From assembly GCA_026399875.1 (NCBI GenBank), contig JAPLQF010000020.1, positions 1-64,000 on the forward strand: a stretch of 64,000 nt of DNA, read 5' to 3'. Source of the DNA: Burkholderiales bacterium (GTDB lineage: Bacteria > Pseudomonadota > Gammaproteobacteria > Burkholderiales > Burkholderiaceae_E). How positions within the stretch are numbered: position 1 is the stretch's first letter; every line of letters starts with the position of its first letter. A program made the position numbers and the translations under genes. Under the pieces are notes generated by a model, which was given only the letters and a program-made list of their open reading frames with translations, was not told the DNA's origin and ran no database searches. Positions 8,725 through 17,689 of the stretch are shown in pieces.

Positions 8725-10871
8725 ACCGCCAGCTCGCTGAGGCTGCGACGGGCGCTGTCTTCGGCTGCGATGTGCAGGGCCTGATCAAGCGGCACCGCAC
8801 GGGCGTAGAGCCAGCCCTGATGCAGGTCGCAGCCCAGCGCCATCAGCGTCTGACGCTGCTCTTCGGTCTCGACACCTTCGGCGACGACCGAGAGGTGCAG
8901 ATTGGCCGCGAGCGCGACGATGGCACTGGCCACGGCCCGGCTTCGCTCGGAGGTGTGCACATCCTGAACGAATGACCGATCGATCTTGAGCGTCGTCAGC
9001 GGCAGGCGGGTGAGATAGGCCAGAGAGGAATGGCCGGTGCCGAAATCATCGACGGCCAGTCCCACGCCGAGTGCACGGATCGCCTTGAGGGCTTCCACCG
9101 CCCGTTCGGCATCTTTCATCATCGACGATTCGGTAAGCTCGACATCGAGACTGTTTGCATCGACAGCATGGCGCGTCAATGCGTTGTCAATGACAGCGGG
9201 CAGTGTTCCGGTATGCAACTGCTTGGACGACAGATTGACGGCGATCGAGCAATCGGTGCGGCCGAGACGCTTGAGCGCCGCAAGCGCCTTGCAGGTCTCG
9301 TCGACCGCCCATTCGCCCAGCGGGATGATCAGATTGGTCTCTTCGGCCAGGGCGATGAACTTGCCGGCGGGCTGCATCTTGCCGTTGCGCTCCCAGCGCA
9401 TCAGCGCCTCGAAACCCACCAGCTGCCGATCCCAGGCCGAGAACTGCGGCTGGAAATGCATCGACATTTCACCCCGCTCGAGCGCCTTGCGCAGGCCGCT
9501 TTCCATGTCGAGCCGGTCGGCCTCGCCTTCGGACATCGAAGCGTCGAACAGGATCGCGGTGTCACCGCCATCGGTGGCTGCGACTCGGCGCGCGTGGTCG
9601 GCATGGGTGATCCAGGGCGCCGGGTCGATGAGTTGCCCGCTGCTGACATGGACACCGACCGAGGCGCGAAGAAAACACTCGCGACCACCCACCAGAAAGG
9701 GCTCGTCGAAGGAATCGACCACCGCACGCGCGAAGCGAAGCGCCGCAGCGCTGTCGGTGAGGCGATCGATCAACAGGCCGAGAGAATTGACGCCGTGATA
9801 CGTGACCGCCTCGATGCAGGTGCCGACGGCGAAATCGTCCTTGAGCGACCGCGCCTCGTTGGCCAGTCGACGCAAGCGATGGGTCACCTCGACGAACAGA
9901 CGATCGGTGGCAGTGGGGCCGAGCGCCTCGAGCACGAGCTGGAAGCGATCGATTTCGATGCTGGCAAAGCCGCGCAAACCGGAACTCGGTGACGGCTTGC
10001 TTCTCAGGTGGTTGAGGAGCCAGGCCCGATTAGGCAGGCCAGTCAGTGAATCGAAGTGCGTGATCTGATAAATGTGAGGATCGCTGCCGCCGGCGGGCGT
10101 CACATCATGGATCACCCCGCAGACTCTGACAGGGCCGCGAGCGTCGGCATGGACTTCGCGAACATCGATGCGCAGCCGGCGAAGATTGCCGGTTCCGGTA
10201 ATGACCCCGACCTCTTGTCTGACGGTCGGCCCTCCGGATAACAATCGGGCCAGCACGCTCCACAGACGCCTGCGATCGGGCTTGGCGATCAGACTGAGCA
10301 GGTCGCGGTGAGGCAAGGAATCAGGTTGCCCGGGCCACTCGAGAAGGCTGAACAGATCGGCCTTTCCTTGCACCCGGCAATCCCGGGGCAGCCACTCGAA
10401 ACCTGCCATGGCAGGTTTGGCGCGAACCGGTTTGCCGGATGAACCTTGCCCGAGAGATCGCTCGAGCTGCGATATCCGGAGCAGTTGCTGCAGGCGGTGG
10501 GCGAGTGTGCCGGGGCTGAAGGATCGCAGGCAATAATCGGCCGCACCAGCGTCGCCTGCGTGACGGGTGGCTGCATCGTCGCTCTGGTCGCTCAACCACA
10601 GAATGGGAACGAGGGCGCCAGCAGGGTGTTCGCGCAGTTTGCGGCAAATCTCGGCGCCGCTCTGACCCGCCACCCTTTCGCCGACAATTGCACCATCAGG
10701 CGGATTATCGTTGAGCTCGGGCAAGCCAGGCGTGATGCCGGGATGCTCGGTCACAATGAAGCCCCGCTCGCGCAAACCCTTGCCGGTCGACATCAACCAT
10801 ATCGGGTCATCGTCGATCAGCATGATGTGAGGCAGCGGTTGCTGACTGGGCAACGGTGCAATGGAAGACAT
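8721..10871 (-). CDS. Pseudo-receiver / degenerate GGDEF / EAL phosphodiesterase
   Basis: Protein of 716 residues predicted to hydrolyse c-di-GMP. A receiver-like N-terminus (about 14-125) keeps IMLIDDDP but has Gly where the phospho-Asp should be (DGAIVGERVAGQSG) and Arg for the conserved Lys (CLRSFSP), so it is unlikely to be phosphorylated. A PAS-like segment follows (about 150-265). The GGDEF domain (about 275-430) lacks any GG(D/E)EF sequence. The EAL domain (about 455-700) keeps FEALMRW, AVNLSSKQL, ELTESSM, DDFGTGHSSLAYL, KIDRSFV, VVAEGVET and the QG motif, so it should be active. It is first in a two-gene unit with the diguanylate cyclase. Confidence 0.92.
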   Translation of the reverse strand: MSSIAPLPSQQPLPHIMLIDDDPIWLMSTGKGLRERGFIVTEHPGITPGLPELNDNPPDGAIVGERVAGQSGAEICRKLREHPAGALVPILWLSDQSDDAATRHAGDAGAADYCLRSFSPGTLAHRLQQLLRISQLERSLGQGSSGKPVRAKPAMAGFEWLPRDCRVQGKADLFSLLEWPGQPDSLPHRDLLSLIAKPDRRRLWSVLARLLSGGPTVRQEVGVITGTGNLRRLRIDVREVHADARGPVRVCGVIHDVTPAGGSDPHIYQITHFDSLTGLPNRAWLLNHLRSKPSPSSGLRGFASIEIDRFQLVLEALGPTATDRLFVEVTHRLRRLANEARSLKDDFAVGTCIEAVTYHGVNSLGLLIDRLTDSAAALRFARAVVDSFDEPFLVGGRECFLRASVGVHVSSGQLIDPAPWITHADHARRVAATDGGDTAILFDASMSEGEADRLDMESGLRKALERGEMSMHFQPQFSAWDRQLVGFEALMRWERNGKMQPAGKFIALAEETNLIIPLGEWAVDETCKALAALKRLGRTDCSIAVNLSSKQLHTGTLPAVIDNALTRHAVDANSLDVELTESSMMKDAERAVEALKAIRALGVGLAVDDFGTGHSSLAYLTRLPLTTLKIDRSFVQDVHTSERSRAVASAIVALAANLHLSVVAEGVETEEQRQTLMALGCDLHQGWLYARAVPLDQALHIAAEDSARRSLSELAV

Positions 10872-11002
10872 AGGAGACGTTTGGAGGCTCGTCTGAGCTT
10901 AGCGTACTCTTGCGGTCTTTCGGATACTGAAGGTCCGTCATGAGCACGGTTTGCGACGGGCTCCCGACGAACGGCAGCAGGCCGACTTAGGAAGGGAGCA
11001 GG

Positions 11003-12625
11003 ATGGTAGTCCCCCAGACCGGGCAAGGAGCCGGACGAACCGGACTAAGCATGCGCTCGCTGGCAACTCGCCTTCTTGCCTTACTCGGCCGTTCGTCTCT
11101 ACCGGCCGAGCCTGGTCATCAGGTGGTGCCTGACGCTGGTATCGAACTCCAGACATTCAGAAGGCTCTCGCGGGACGTCTATTGGGAGCAGGATGAGAGC
11201 GGCCTCATCACCCGCGTGGACGACGGCCCGCACCCGTCCGCGCTGAAACTTCGAATCGGCGGTTTTCTCTGGGACGACGGTGCCCTGCCGCTTGAGACCG
11301 GCGACTGGCAGGAGCACCGTGACCGGCTGAACCGGCAAGCGCCTTTTACCGACTTCGCCTGGGTCTGGAATGATCCGTCCGGGCGCACACGAGTCTCGAT
11401 CGACAGCGGCGTGCCCAGGCATGACGCTCAGGGGCGCTTTGTCGGCTATGCCGGTGTTTCGCGCGATGCCGGTATCGATACCGCGGCGGATCGCGCCAGG
11501 CGTCTGGCCACCGCCGCACTGCTGGCCGCCAGCGAGCCGGTCGTCTGGATCGAGGCCGACAGCAAACCGACGAACGGATGGCGGATCATCTGGGCCAACG
11601 CTGCCGCATGTCAGCTTTTTGACAGAACCGAGCGCGAATTGCGTGAATTGCCCTGCAAAACCCTCTTTGGGCCCGACTCGGGAGGCACCGCTGAAAGCGT
11701 CGGGCAGGCGCTGCTGGCGCGTCGGGATACCCGCCTGCAGGCCGAAGTCGCCCGCAAGTATGGCGAGTGCCGGGCGGTCGAGCTGCGCCTCGAACCGCTG
11801 CCCGGGACCGGCTCCCTGCGCGGCTGCGCCGCATTGCTGATCCATGATCGCTCGGCCGAACAGGAGCGTCTGCAGCAGGGCAGCAGGGCGATCGAGCAGC
11901 TTCGCAGCTCGATGCAGGAGCGAACAGTCGAGCTCGAAGCCGCCGCCCGCGAACTGGAGTCGTTCACCTATTCGGTATCGCACGATCTTCGCGCACCGAT
12001 CAGGGTAATCGAAGGCTTTGCACGCATCCTCGATGAGGATTACGCCGACCGTCTCGATCGGGTCGGCCATGACCATCTGCAGCGCATCCTGACCTCGGCC
12101 AGCCGGATGACCGAGATGGTCGACGCACTGCTGGGCCTTGCGCGCCTGAGTGGCCAACCACTGGCGACCGAACCGGTCGATCTGTCGCGTCTGGCCGATC
12201 TGATCGCCGAGCAGCTGCGGGCCAATGATCCGAGCCTCAATGCCGACATCATTGTGCAACCCGGTATCCAGGTCGAAGGCGACCGTACGCTGCTGCGGAT
12301 CGTCCTCGAAAACCTGATGTCCAATGCCCTGAAATTCAGCTCGAAAAAACCGGACGCGCGGATTGAATTTGCCTGCAGCGGCGCCGGCCCGGCGACTGTC
12401 TATTGCATGAGCGACAACGGAGATGGCTTCGACATGCGTTTTGCCGATCGCCTCTTCGGGGTTTTCCAGCGCCTGCATACCGACGCTGAATTCAAGGGCA
12501 CGGGCGTCGGGCTGGCCACGGTCCAGCGCATCGTGCGTCGCCATGGCGGACGGGTCTGGGCCGATTCGGAACCGGGCAAAGGCGCCCGATTCTATTTCAC
12601 GCTCTGGGAAAAAGCGGGACGCTGA
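11003..12625 (+). CDS. Orphan PAS-type sensor histidine kinase
   Basis: Histidine kinase of 540 residues with no clear transmembrane helix. Two PAS-like regions are suggested at about 45-165 and 180-290 (WIEADSKPTNGWRIIWANAA is PAS-like). A coiled coil leads to HisKA with TYSVSHDLRAPIRVIEGFA (phospho-His about residue 330), then HATPase motifs LENLMSNALKFSSK, MSDNGDGFDM and GTGVGLATVQRIVRRHGG. The HisKA/HATPase core is of the type found in bacteriophytochromes, but no GAF/PHY domain is seen. The ATG at 11003 has the strong AGGAAGGGAG site and is preferred to the ATG at 11051. No response regulator gene is adjacent. It converges with the peptidase gene. Confidence 0.9.
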   Translation: MVVPQTGQGAGRTGLSMRSLATRLLALLGRSSLPAEPGHQVVPDAGIELQTFRRLSRDVYWEQDESGLITRVDDGPHPSALKLRIGGFLWDDGALPLETGDWQEHRDRLNRQAPFTDFAWVWNDPSGRTRVSIDSGVPRHDAQGRFVGYAGVSRDAGIDTAADRARRLATAALLAASEPVVWIEADSKPTNGWRIIWANAAACQLFDRTERELRELPCKTLFGPDSGGTAESVGQALLARRDTRLQAEVARKYGECRAVELRLEPLPGTGSLRGCAALLIHDRSAEQERLQQGSRAIEQLRSSMQERTVELEAAARELESFTYSVSHDLRAPIRVIEGFARILDEDYADRLDRVGHDHLQRILTSASRMTEMVDALLGLARLSGQPLATEPVDLSRLADLIAEQLRANDPSLNADIIVQPGIQVEGDRTLLRIVLENLMSNALKFSSKKPDARIEFACSGAGPATVYCMSDNGDGFDMRFADRLFGVFQRLHTDAEFKGTGVGLATVQRIVRRHGGRVWADSEPGKGARFYFTLWEKAGR

Positions 12626-12652
12626 CGCCTTGACGGCGCCAGACGCCTGCCC

Positions 12653-14092
12653 TTATCTCACATCGGCCACGATCGAGGCCACCGCAGCCGTCAGGCGCTT
12701 GGCGGCATCGAGGTGCAGGAACTCGTTCGGGCCATGGGCATTCGAATGCGGCCCGAGCACGCCGGTGATCAGGAACTGCGCCGACGGAAATTTTTCGCCC
12801 AGCATGCTCATGAACGGAATGGTGCCGCCTTCGCCGATCCAGGCGACCGGTTTGCCCCAGGCGGCCTGCGAGGCCTCCTCGGCGGCACGCAGCAGCCACG
12901 GGGCGGTGGGCGGCGCGTTCCAGCCGGTGGCGCCGTGCCCGCCCGAAAAGTGCACCCGTGCGCCATAGGGCGGATCAGCCTCGAGCACCTGCTTGACGAT
13001 GGCCGCAGCCCGGTCGCCGTCGACGGTCGGGGGCAGGCGCAGCGACAGTTTGAGCGAGGTCTTGGGGCGCAGTACGTTGCCGGCTGCGGCGATGCCTGGC
13101 AGATGCTCGGCACCGGTCACCGACAAGGCCGGGCGCCAGGTGCGGTTGAGGATGGCCTCGACCGGATCGGTGGTAGTGGGCATGGCGTGCGCATGGGCAT
13201 CGCCGCCATGATTGCAGCCGACCCACGGAAACTGCTTCCAGATCTGATCGCCAAGGATGTCGCCGGCGGTGCGGGCCTGCGCGATGCGCTCGGGGGGAAT
13301 CTCGGCATGCAGACCGGCAGGCAGCAGCCGGCCGGTGTCGACATCGTCGAGGCGGTTGAGCAGCTTGCGGGCAATGCGAAACGACGAGGGCACGATGCCG
13401 CTGGCCGAGCCCGAGTGCACACCTTCCTGCAACACCTCGACCGTCAGCACGCCGCCGACCAGCCCGCGCAGGGAGGTGGTGACCCACATCTGGTCGTAGT
13501 TGCCGCAGCCTGAATCGAGACCGACCACCAGTTGCACATCACCCAGACGCGGCGCGAGCTTGGCAAGGTATTGAGGCAGATCAGGGCTGCCGCTTTCTTC
13601 GCAGGTCTCGATCAGCCCGACACAGCGCGGCCGTGCCACCTTCTGTGCGTCCATGGCCTGCACGACAGTTAACGCGGCATAGAGCGCATAGCCGTCGTCG
13701 GCCGCACCGCGCCCATAGAGCTTGCCGTCTTCGATCACCGGCTTCCAGGGGCCAAGGTCGTCGCGCCAGCCGCTCATCTCGGGCTGCTTGTCGAGGTGGC
13801 CGTAGAACAGGACGGTGCGGTCTTCGCCCAGACCGTGCGTAGCCGGTATATCGAAGAAGAGGCAGGGCGTACGGCCCTCGAGTGCCACGATCTCGACCGT
13901 CATGCCGGCAATGGGTTGCGCCTGCGCCCAGGCCAGACCGGCCTGGATCGCGGCCGCCAGATGGCCATGCGCGGCCCAGCTGGCATCGAAGGCCGGTGAC
14001 TTGGCCGGCAGCTTCACATAGTCGACCAGCCTGGGAACCAGATCGGTGTCCCACTTGCTGTCGACGATCTTGCGGATTTCGCTGAGGTTCAT
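12653..14092 (-). CDS. M20 family metallopeptidase (carnosinase/ArgE-like)
   Basis: Predicted zinc-dependent dipeptidase or amidohydrolase of 479 residues. Metal-site motifs of the M20 family are visible: FYGHLDKQ (first His and the nearby Asp), YGRGAADDGYAL (bridging Asp), ETCEESGSPD (general base and ligand Glu), GLDSG, and a late His in GPHSNAHGPNE. A lid/dimerisation insert sits between about residues 215 and 370. No signal peptide is seen, so it should be cytoplasmic. Length and motifs fit the CNDP-like dipeptidase branch. The substrate is unknown. It converges with the kinase gene and is 48 bases downstream of the DUF1254 gene on the same strand, so it could be the last gene of that unit. 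Confidence 0.9.
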   Translation of the reverse strand: MNLSEIRKIVDSKWDTDLVPRLVDYVKLPAKSPAFDASWAAHGHLAAAIQAGLAWAQAQPIAGMTVEIVALEGRTPCLFFDIPATHGLGEDRTVLFYGHLDKQPEMSGWRDDLGPWKPVIEDGKLYGRGAADDGYALYAALTVVQAMDAQKVARPRCVGLIETCEESGSPDLPQYLAKLAPRLGDVQLVVGLDSGCGNYDQMWVTTSLRGLVGGVLTVEVLQEGVHSGSASGIVPSSFRIARKLLNRLDDVDTGRLLPAGLHAEIPPERIAQARTAGDILGDQIWKQFPWVGCNHGGDAHAHAMPTTTDPVEAILNRTWRPALSVTGAEHLPGIAAAGNVLRPKTSLKLSLRLPPTVDGDRAAAIVKQVLEADPPYGARVHFSGGHGATGWNAPPTAPWLLRAAEEASQAAWGKPVAWIGEGGTIPFMSMLGEKFPSAQFLITGVLGPHSNAHGPNEFLHLDAAKRLTAAVASIVADVR

Positions 14093-14140
14093 GGCGCACC
14101 GACCCTGAGGATGAGATCGGTCGATGATAGCGGCTAATCC

Positions 14141-15514
14141 TCAGTCCAGACGCACGATGTCCGGCGGTCGCCACCGACCTTCGAGCAGGTCGGCGCGCGG
14201 CTGATAGGCGCGCAGGGCGAGATAGAAGCGGCCCTCCGGGGCCGGCAGCCAGTTGGATTCACGCGCAGCGCCGGGGGAGGTGTGCCGGATATCGAGCACC
14301 AGCGAGCCGTCGGCCTCGCGCTGCAGGCCGCGCGAGCGATCGCCGATGCGGTAGCGATCGAGTGCGTTGGGCACCAGCATGAAGTCACGGCTGTCGTACA
14401 TCGTGAGCGACCAGAAACTGTCGACCGGCGGCTCGCTGCCCGGTGCAAACCGGATGGCATAGCGATACTCGCCCGACAAGGGACGACCCTGGGAGTCGGC
14501 ATGCGCCATCGGGTACATCGCTTCGGCGCTGGTCAACGCACCGATGTATTTCTTTGCGACCACCGCACGGCGCAGCCAGTCGAGTCCGAAGCTCTCGCCC
14601 AGAAGCAGCGGCTCGTCCCAGCCGCCTCGTGAGGTGGCCTGGTGGGCAGAACCCTCGTCACGCGAGAGCATCACATCCATGCTGATCAGGGCCCGTTCGA
14701 TGGCAGGCTCGACGACCTCGTCAGGCCATCGGCGGATGCCACTGACCAGCCCGCCGTCGAGGCCGATGCGGGCGAAATCGGCAAGCAGTGCCTGTTCGGC
14801 AGCCGGCGGCGGGTTATCGCGCAGCGCACGGTTGACCACATCGATGAAATGCCTCGCGGTGCGCGGCGCCTTCGGGTCGAAGCCGACATCGATACGCTCG
14901 CCGCCGGCATCACGGGTGTTGCCACCGGGGCTGAGCCAGACTGCGAGCGGCACCATCAGGAAACCGTCCTGAAGGGCATTGACCGCGGCGACATCCTCGG
15001 GGCCTTCGACCATGATGCGACCGATGATCCAGACATGATCGGTCGGCGCACGCACCAGCCGCATGCCCTGCGGCACTGCGCCGTCAAAGCCGGGGCCTGC
15101 GATCAGGAATTCCCCGGCCGCGGTACCGGTGGTTCGCCGGCCGATGTGCGCAAAGGGATTGGTCCAGAAGTCGAGCAGGCCGAGGACGTAATAGCGGTCG
15201 GCGGTATCGGGGACACGAACCACCACCGGCCCGCGCGACAGATCGAGCCAGGCATTGGTGTAGAGGGTGTCGCTGTTGGGCGTGACCACCCGGCTGCCGC
15301 CGGCACCCAGCAGCTTGCGGGCATGGATGAAGGTATTGACCCAGCGCCGCTGTGTGGCCGGATCGGCATCGGCCAGTTCGCCATGCTGATTGCGCCGCTG
15401 ACCGGTTGCTGCGCGCATGCGCGCCATCTCGTAGAGCGGCAGCAGATAGAGGCAGGCTTGAAGGGCGATCGCATCGGCCAGGGCCTGGCGGGGATCGGCG
15501 ACAGCATCGGTCAG
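14141..15514 (-). CDS. DUF1254/DUF1214 domain protein, apparent CTG start
   Basis: Protein of unknown biochemical function with the DUF1254 fold at the N-terminus (NTFIHARKLLG, VVTPNSDTLYTNAWLDL) and a DUF1214 half at the C-terminus (SLTMYDSRDFMLVPN, RYRIGDRS, NWLPAPEGRFYLALR). The first ATG is at 15427, but the frame upstream still reads like DUF1254 (ALADAIALQACLYLLPLYEM), a helix that family members have near their start. No ATG, GTG or TTG occurs there; the only plausible start is CTG at 15514, overlapping the acyl-CoA ligase TGA as CTGA and preceded by AGGGGGG. Translation may therefore be coupled to the ligase. It probably belongs to the catabolic island, role unknown. Confidence 0.8.
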   Translation of the reverse strand: MTDAVADPRQALADAIALQACLYLLPLYEMARMRAATGQRRNQHGELADADPATQRRWVNTFIHARKLLGAGGSRVVTPNSDTLYTNAWLDLSRGPVVVRVPDTADRYYVLGLLDFWTNPFAHIGRRTTGTAAGEFLIAGPGFDGAVPQGMRLVRAPTDHVWIIGRIMVEGPEDVAAVNALQDGFLMVPLAVWLSPGGNTRDAGGERIDVGFDPKAPRTARHFIDVVNRALRDNPPPAAEQALLADFARIGLDGGLVSGIRRWPDEVVEPAIERALISMDVMLSRDEGSAHQATSRGGWDEPLLLGESFGLDWLRRAVVAKKYIGALTSAEAMYPMAHADSQGRPLSGEYRYAIRFAPGSEPPVDSFWSLTMYDSRDFMLVPNALDRYRIGDRSRGLQREADGSLVLDIRHTSPGAARESNWLPAPEGRFYLALRAYQPRADLLEGRWRPPDIVRLD

Positions 15515-17631
15515 GCCCCCCTGCCGAGCACGACCGCATCGAGGGCGAGCGCCGAGACACCCTGCGGCCCGGCGCCGGGTGCAAACACCACGAAGGGATT
15601 GACGTCGATGCTGTCGAGCGTGCCGCGCGAATCCATCGCCAGCTGCGACAGAGCCATCAGTGCATCGGCGATTGCCTCGAGATCGCAGGGCGCACGACCG
15701 CGCGCACCATCGAGCAGTGCGAAGGCCTTGACCTCACGGATCATCGCATCGGCATCCGCTCGGACAAGCGGCGCCACCCGGATCGAGACATCACGCAGCA
15801 CCTCGACAAAGGTGCCGCCCAATCCGAACATGACCACCGGCCCGAAGACCTCGTCGTTGCGCACGCCGAGAATGCACTCGACGCCGCCCGAGACCATGGG
15901 TGCGAGCAGGGCGCCGTCGATGCGAGCAAGCGGCTTGGCCGCGCGCGCGCCGGCCATCACCGCATCGAAGGCTTCGACCGCCTGCCGGGTACCACTGACA
16001 CCCAGCCGCACGCCGCCGACCTCGGTCTTGTGCAGGATGTCGGGCGAGACCACCTTGACCGCAAACGCCGCACCCGGCGAGGCCGCAGCGATCGCGGCCG
16101 CCTCGGGGGCACTGCGCGCCAGGCTGACCGGCACCGTCGGCACGCCGGCATCGGCCAGCCATTTCAGTGAAGCGATTTCGTCGAGCGCACCGGGAGCAAG
16201 GACGCGCGACGGTGCGGCACAGTCCGACAAGGCAGGCGGCACCGACACCTCGAAGGCACGACCGATCCGTGCCAGCGCGCCGATGGTTCTGACCGCGCTC
16301 GACGGCTCTGCAAAACTGAGACACCCCAACTCGGCCAGACGGTCGCGGCGCGCGGCCGACAGCAGCGTGCTGATGACCAGAAGGGTGTCGGGATAGTCGC
16401 GACGCAGACCGATCACCAGCGATTCGAGCACCGGCCAGAAACCGTCGCCGGCGCCGGCCGCTGCCATGAAGCCGATCCAGGCGCCGTAGTCGCCGGCATC
16501 AAGCACGATCCGCGTCGCCCGGTCGATGAGCGTGCGGTCGTTGCTGATCTGACCGGTGATGTCGATCGGATTGCGCGGTGCTGCAAACGGCACCAGCGAC
16601 AGAATCTCCTGCTGCGCCGGCAACGGCAACTCAGCCACATTCAGGCCGATCGAGGAAGCCTCATCGGCCATGAAGGCACCGACGCCGCCCGAGACGGTAA
16701 AGAGCGCGAGGCGATCATTTCGCGCCAGGCCAGCGAGCGCCGCACCCTGGGCGACACTGAAAAATTCTTCGATGTCACGCGCCCGATAGACGCCGTACTG
16801 ACGAAAGAGCGCGTCATAGACTGCATCGTCGCCGGCGAGTGCCGCGGTGTGTGAGCGGGCGGCCTGGGCGCCGAGCGCGGTTCGTCCGACTTTGACGACC
16901 ACCACCGGCTTGCGCGCAGCATGCGCCAGCGCCAGCGCGCGGCGCAATCGCTCGCCATCGCGGCAGCCTTCCATATAGACCATGATCACCCGAGTGTCCG
17001 GATCATTGGCCATCCAGGCGATGACATCGGCGAGCTGGACGTCAGCCTCGTTGCCGGTGGAGGCCCAGACCGACAGCCCGACGCCGCGATCACGCGCCAG
17101 CGAATAGGCATAGGCGGCAAAGGCACCGCTCTGGCTGACCATGCCGATCGAGCCGGCCTTGGCCAGCCCGATACCCGGCGCCGGACTGAAGGTGGCATAG
17201 ACACCGCGACGCAGGTTCATCACGCCCAGACAGTTGGGGCCGACCAGCCGCAGTCCGGCCGCCGCCGCCCGCTCGGCGATACCCCGCTGCGCGGCCTCGC
17301 CCTCGGCGCCCACCTCGGCGAATCCGGCGGTGAACACCACGCCGGTTTTGACACCAGCGGCAATCGCATCGTCGATGGCGGCATCGAGTGCCGCCTGCGG
17401 CACCGCGAAAATCGCCAGATCGATCGGCTCGCCGATCGCGGCAAGCGTGGGCCACGCCCGCAAGCCCTGGATCTCCTCGGATTTCGGATTGACCGGCAGG
17501 ATGCGACCGGCATAGCCCAGACGCTTGAGCAGGTCGACCGGCACACCACCGATACGGTGGGCCGATGAGGACGCACCGACGATCGCAATCGATCGCGGAT
17601 TGAAGAGCGCATCGAGGCTGGCGGTATTCAT
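15511..17631 (-). CDS. NDP-forming acyl-CoA ligase (acetate-CoA ligase family)
   Basis: Predicted to link a carboxylic acid to CoA with ATP, giving ADP and phosphate, through a phosphohistidine. The single 706-residue chain holds the CoA-binding Rossmann domain (SIAIVGASSSAHRIGG at the N-terminus, PVNPKSEEI), succinyl-CoA-ligase-like domains (LVGPNCLGVMN, GMVSQSGAFA, and ARSHTAALAGDD with the likely phospho-His about residue 260), and a C-terminal ATP-grasp domain (AFAVKVVSPDILHKTEVGGV, MFGLGGTFVEVLRDV, IDVNPF). Domain order matches fused enzymes of the ADP-forming type. It is followed by the DUF1254 gene in a four-base overlap and preceded by the Bug gene. It could activate the acid degraded by the neighbouring acyl-CoA dehydrogenases. 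Confidence 0.92.
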   Translation of the reverse strand: MNTASLDALFNPRSIAIVGASSSAHRIGGVPVDLLKRLGYAGRILPVNPKSEEIQGLRAWPTLAAIGEPIDLAIFAVPQAALDAAIDDAIAAGVKTGVVFTAGFAEVGAEGEAAQRGIAERAAAAGLRLVGPNCLGVMNLRRGVYATFSPAPGIGLAKAGSIGMVSQSGAFAAYAYSLARDRGVGLSVWASTGNEADVQLADVIAWMANDPDTRVIMVYMEGCRDGERLRRALALAHAARKPVVVVKVGRTALGAQAARSHTAALAGDDAVYDALFRQYGVYRARDIEEFFSVAQGAALAGLARNDRLALFTVSGGVGAFMADEASSIGLNVAELPLPAQQEILSLVPFAAPRNPIDITGQISNDRTLIDRATRIVLDAGDYGAWIGFMAAAGAGDGFWPVLESLVIGLRRDYPDTLLVISTLLSAARRDRLAELGCLSFAEPSSAVRTIGALARIGRAFEVSVPPALSDCAAPSRVLAPGALDEIASLKWLADAGVPTVPVSLARSAPEAAAIAAASPGAAFAVKVVSPDILHKTEVGGVRLGVSGTRQAVEAFDAVMAGARAAKPLARIDGALLAPMVSGGVECILGVRNDEVFGPVVMFGLGGTFVEVLRDVSIRVAPLVRADADAMIREVKAFALLDGARGRAPCDLEAIADALMALSQLAMDSRGTLDSIDVNPFVVFAPGAGPQGVSALALDAVVLGRGA

Positions 17632-17689
17632 CTCATCTGATGCCTTGAAAAGAATGTTTTTTGCGTGGACAGATCATCCCGCAGGTGCC

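Noticed and set aside
14642-16396. 584-codon plus-strand open frame
   Set aside because: It is antisense to the DUF1254 and ligase genes, with composition typical of shadow frames in high-GC DNA.
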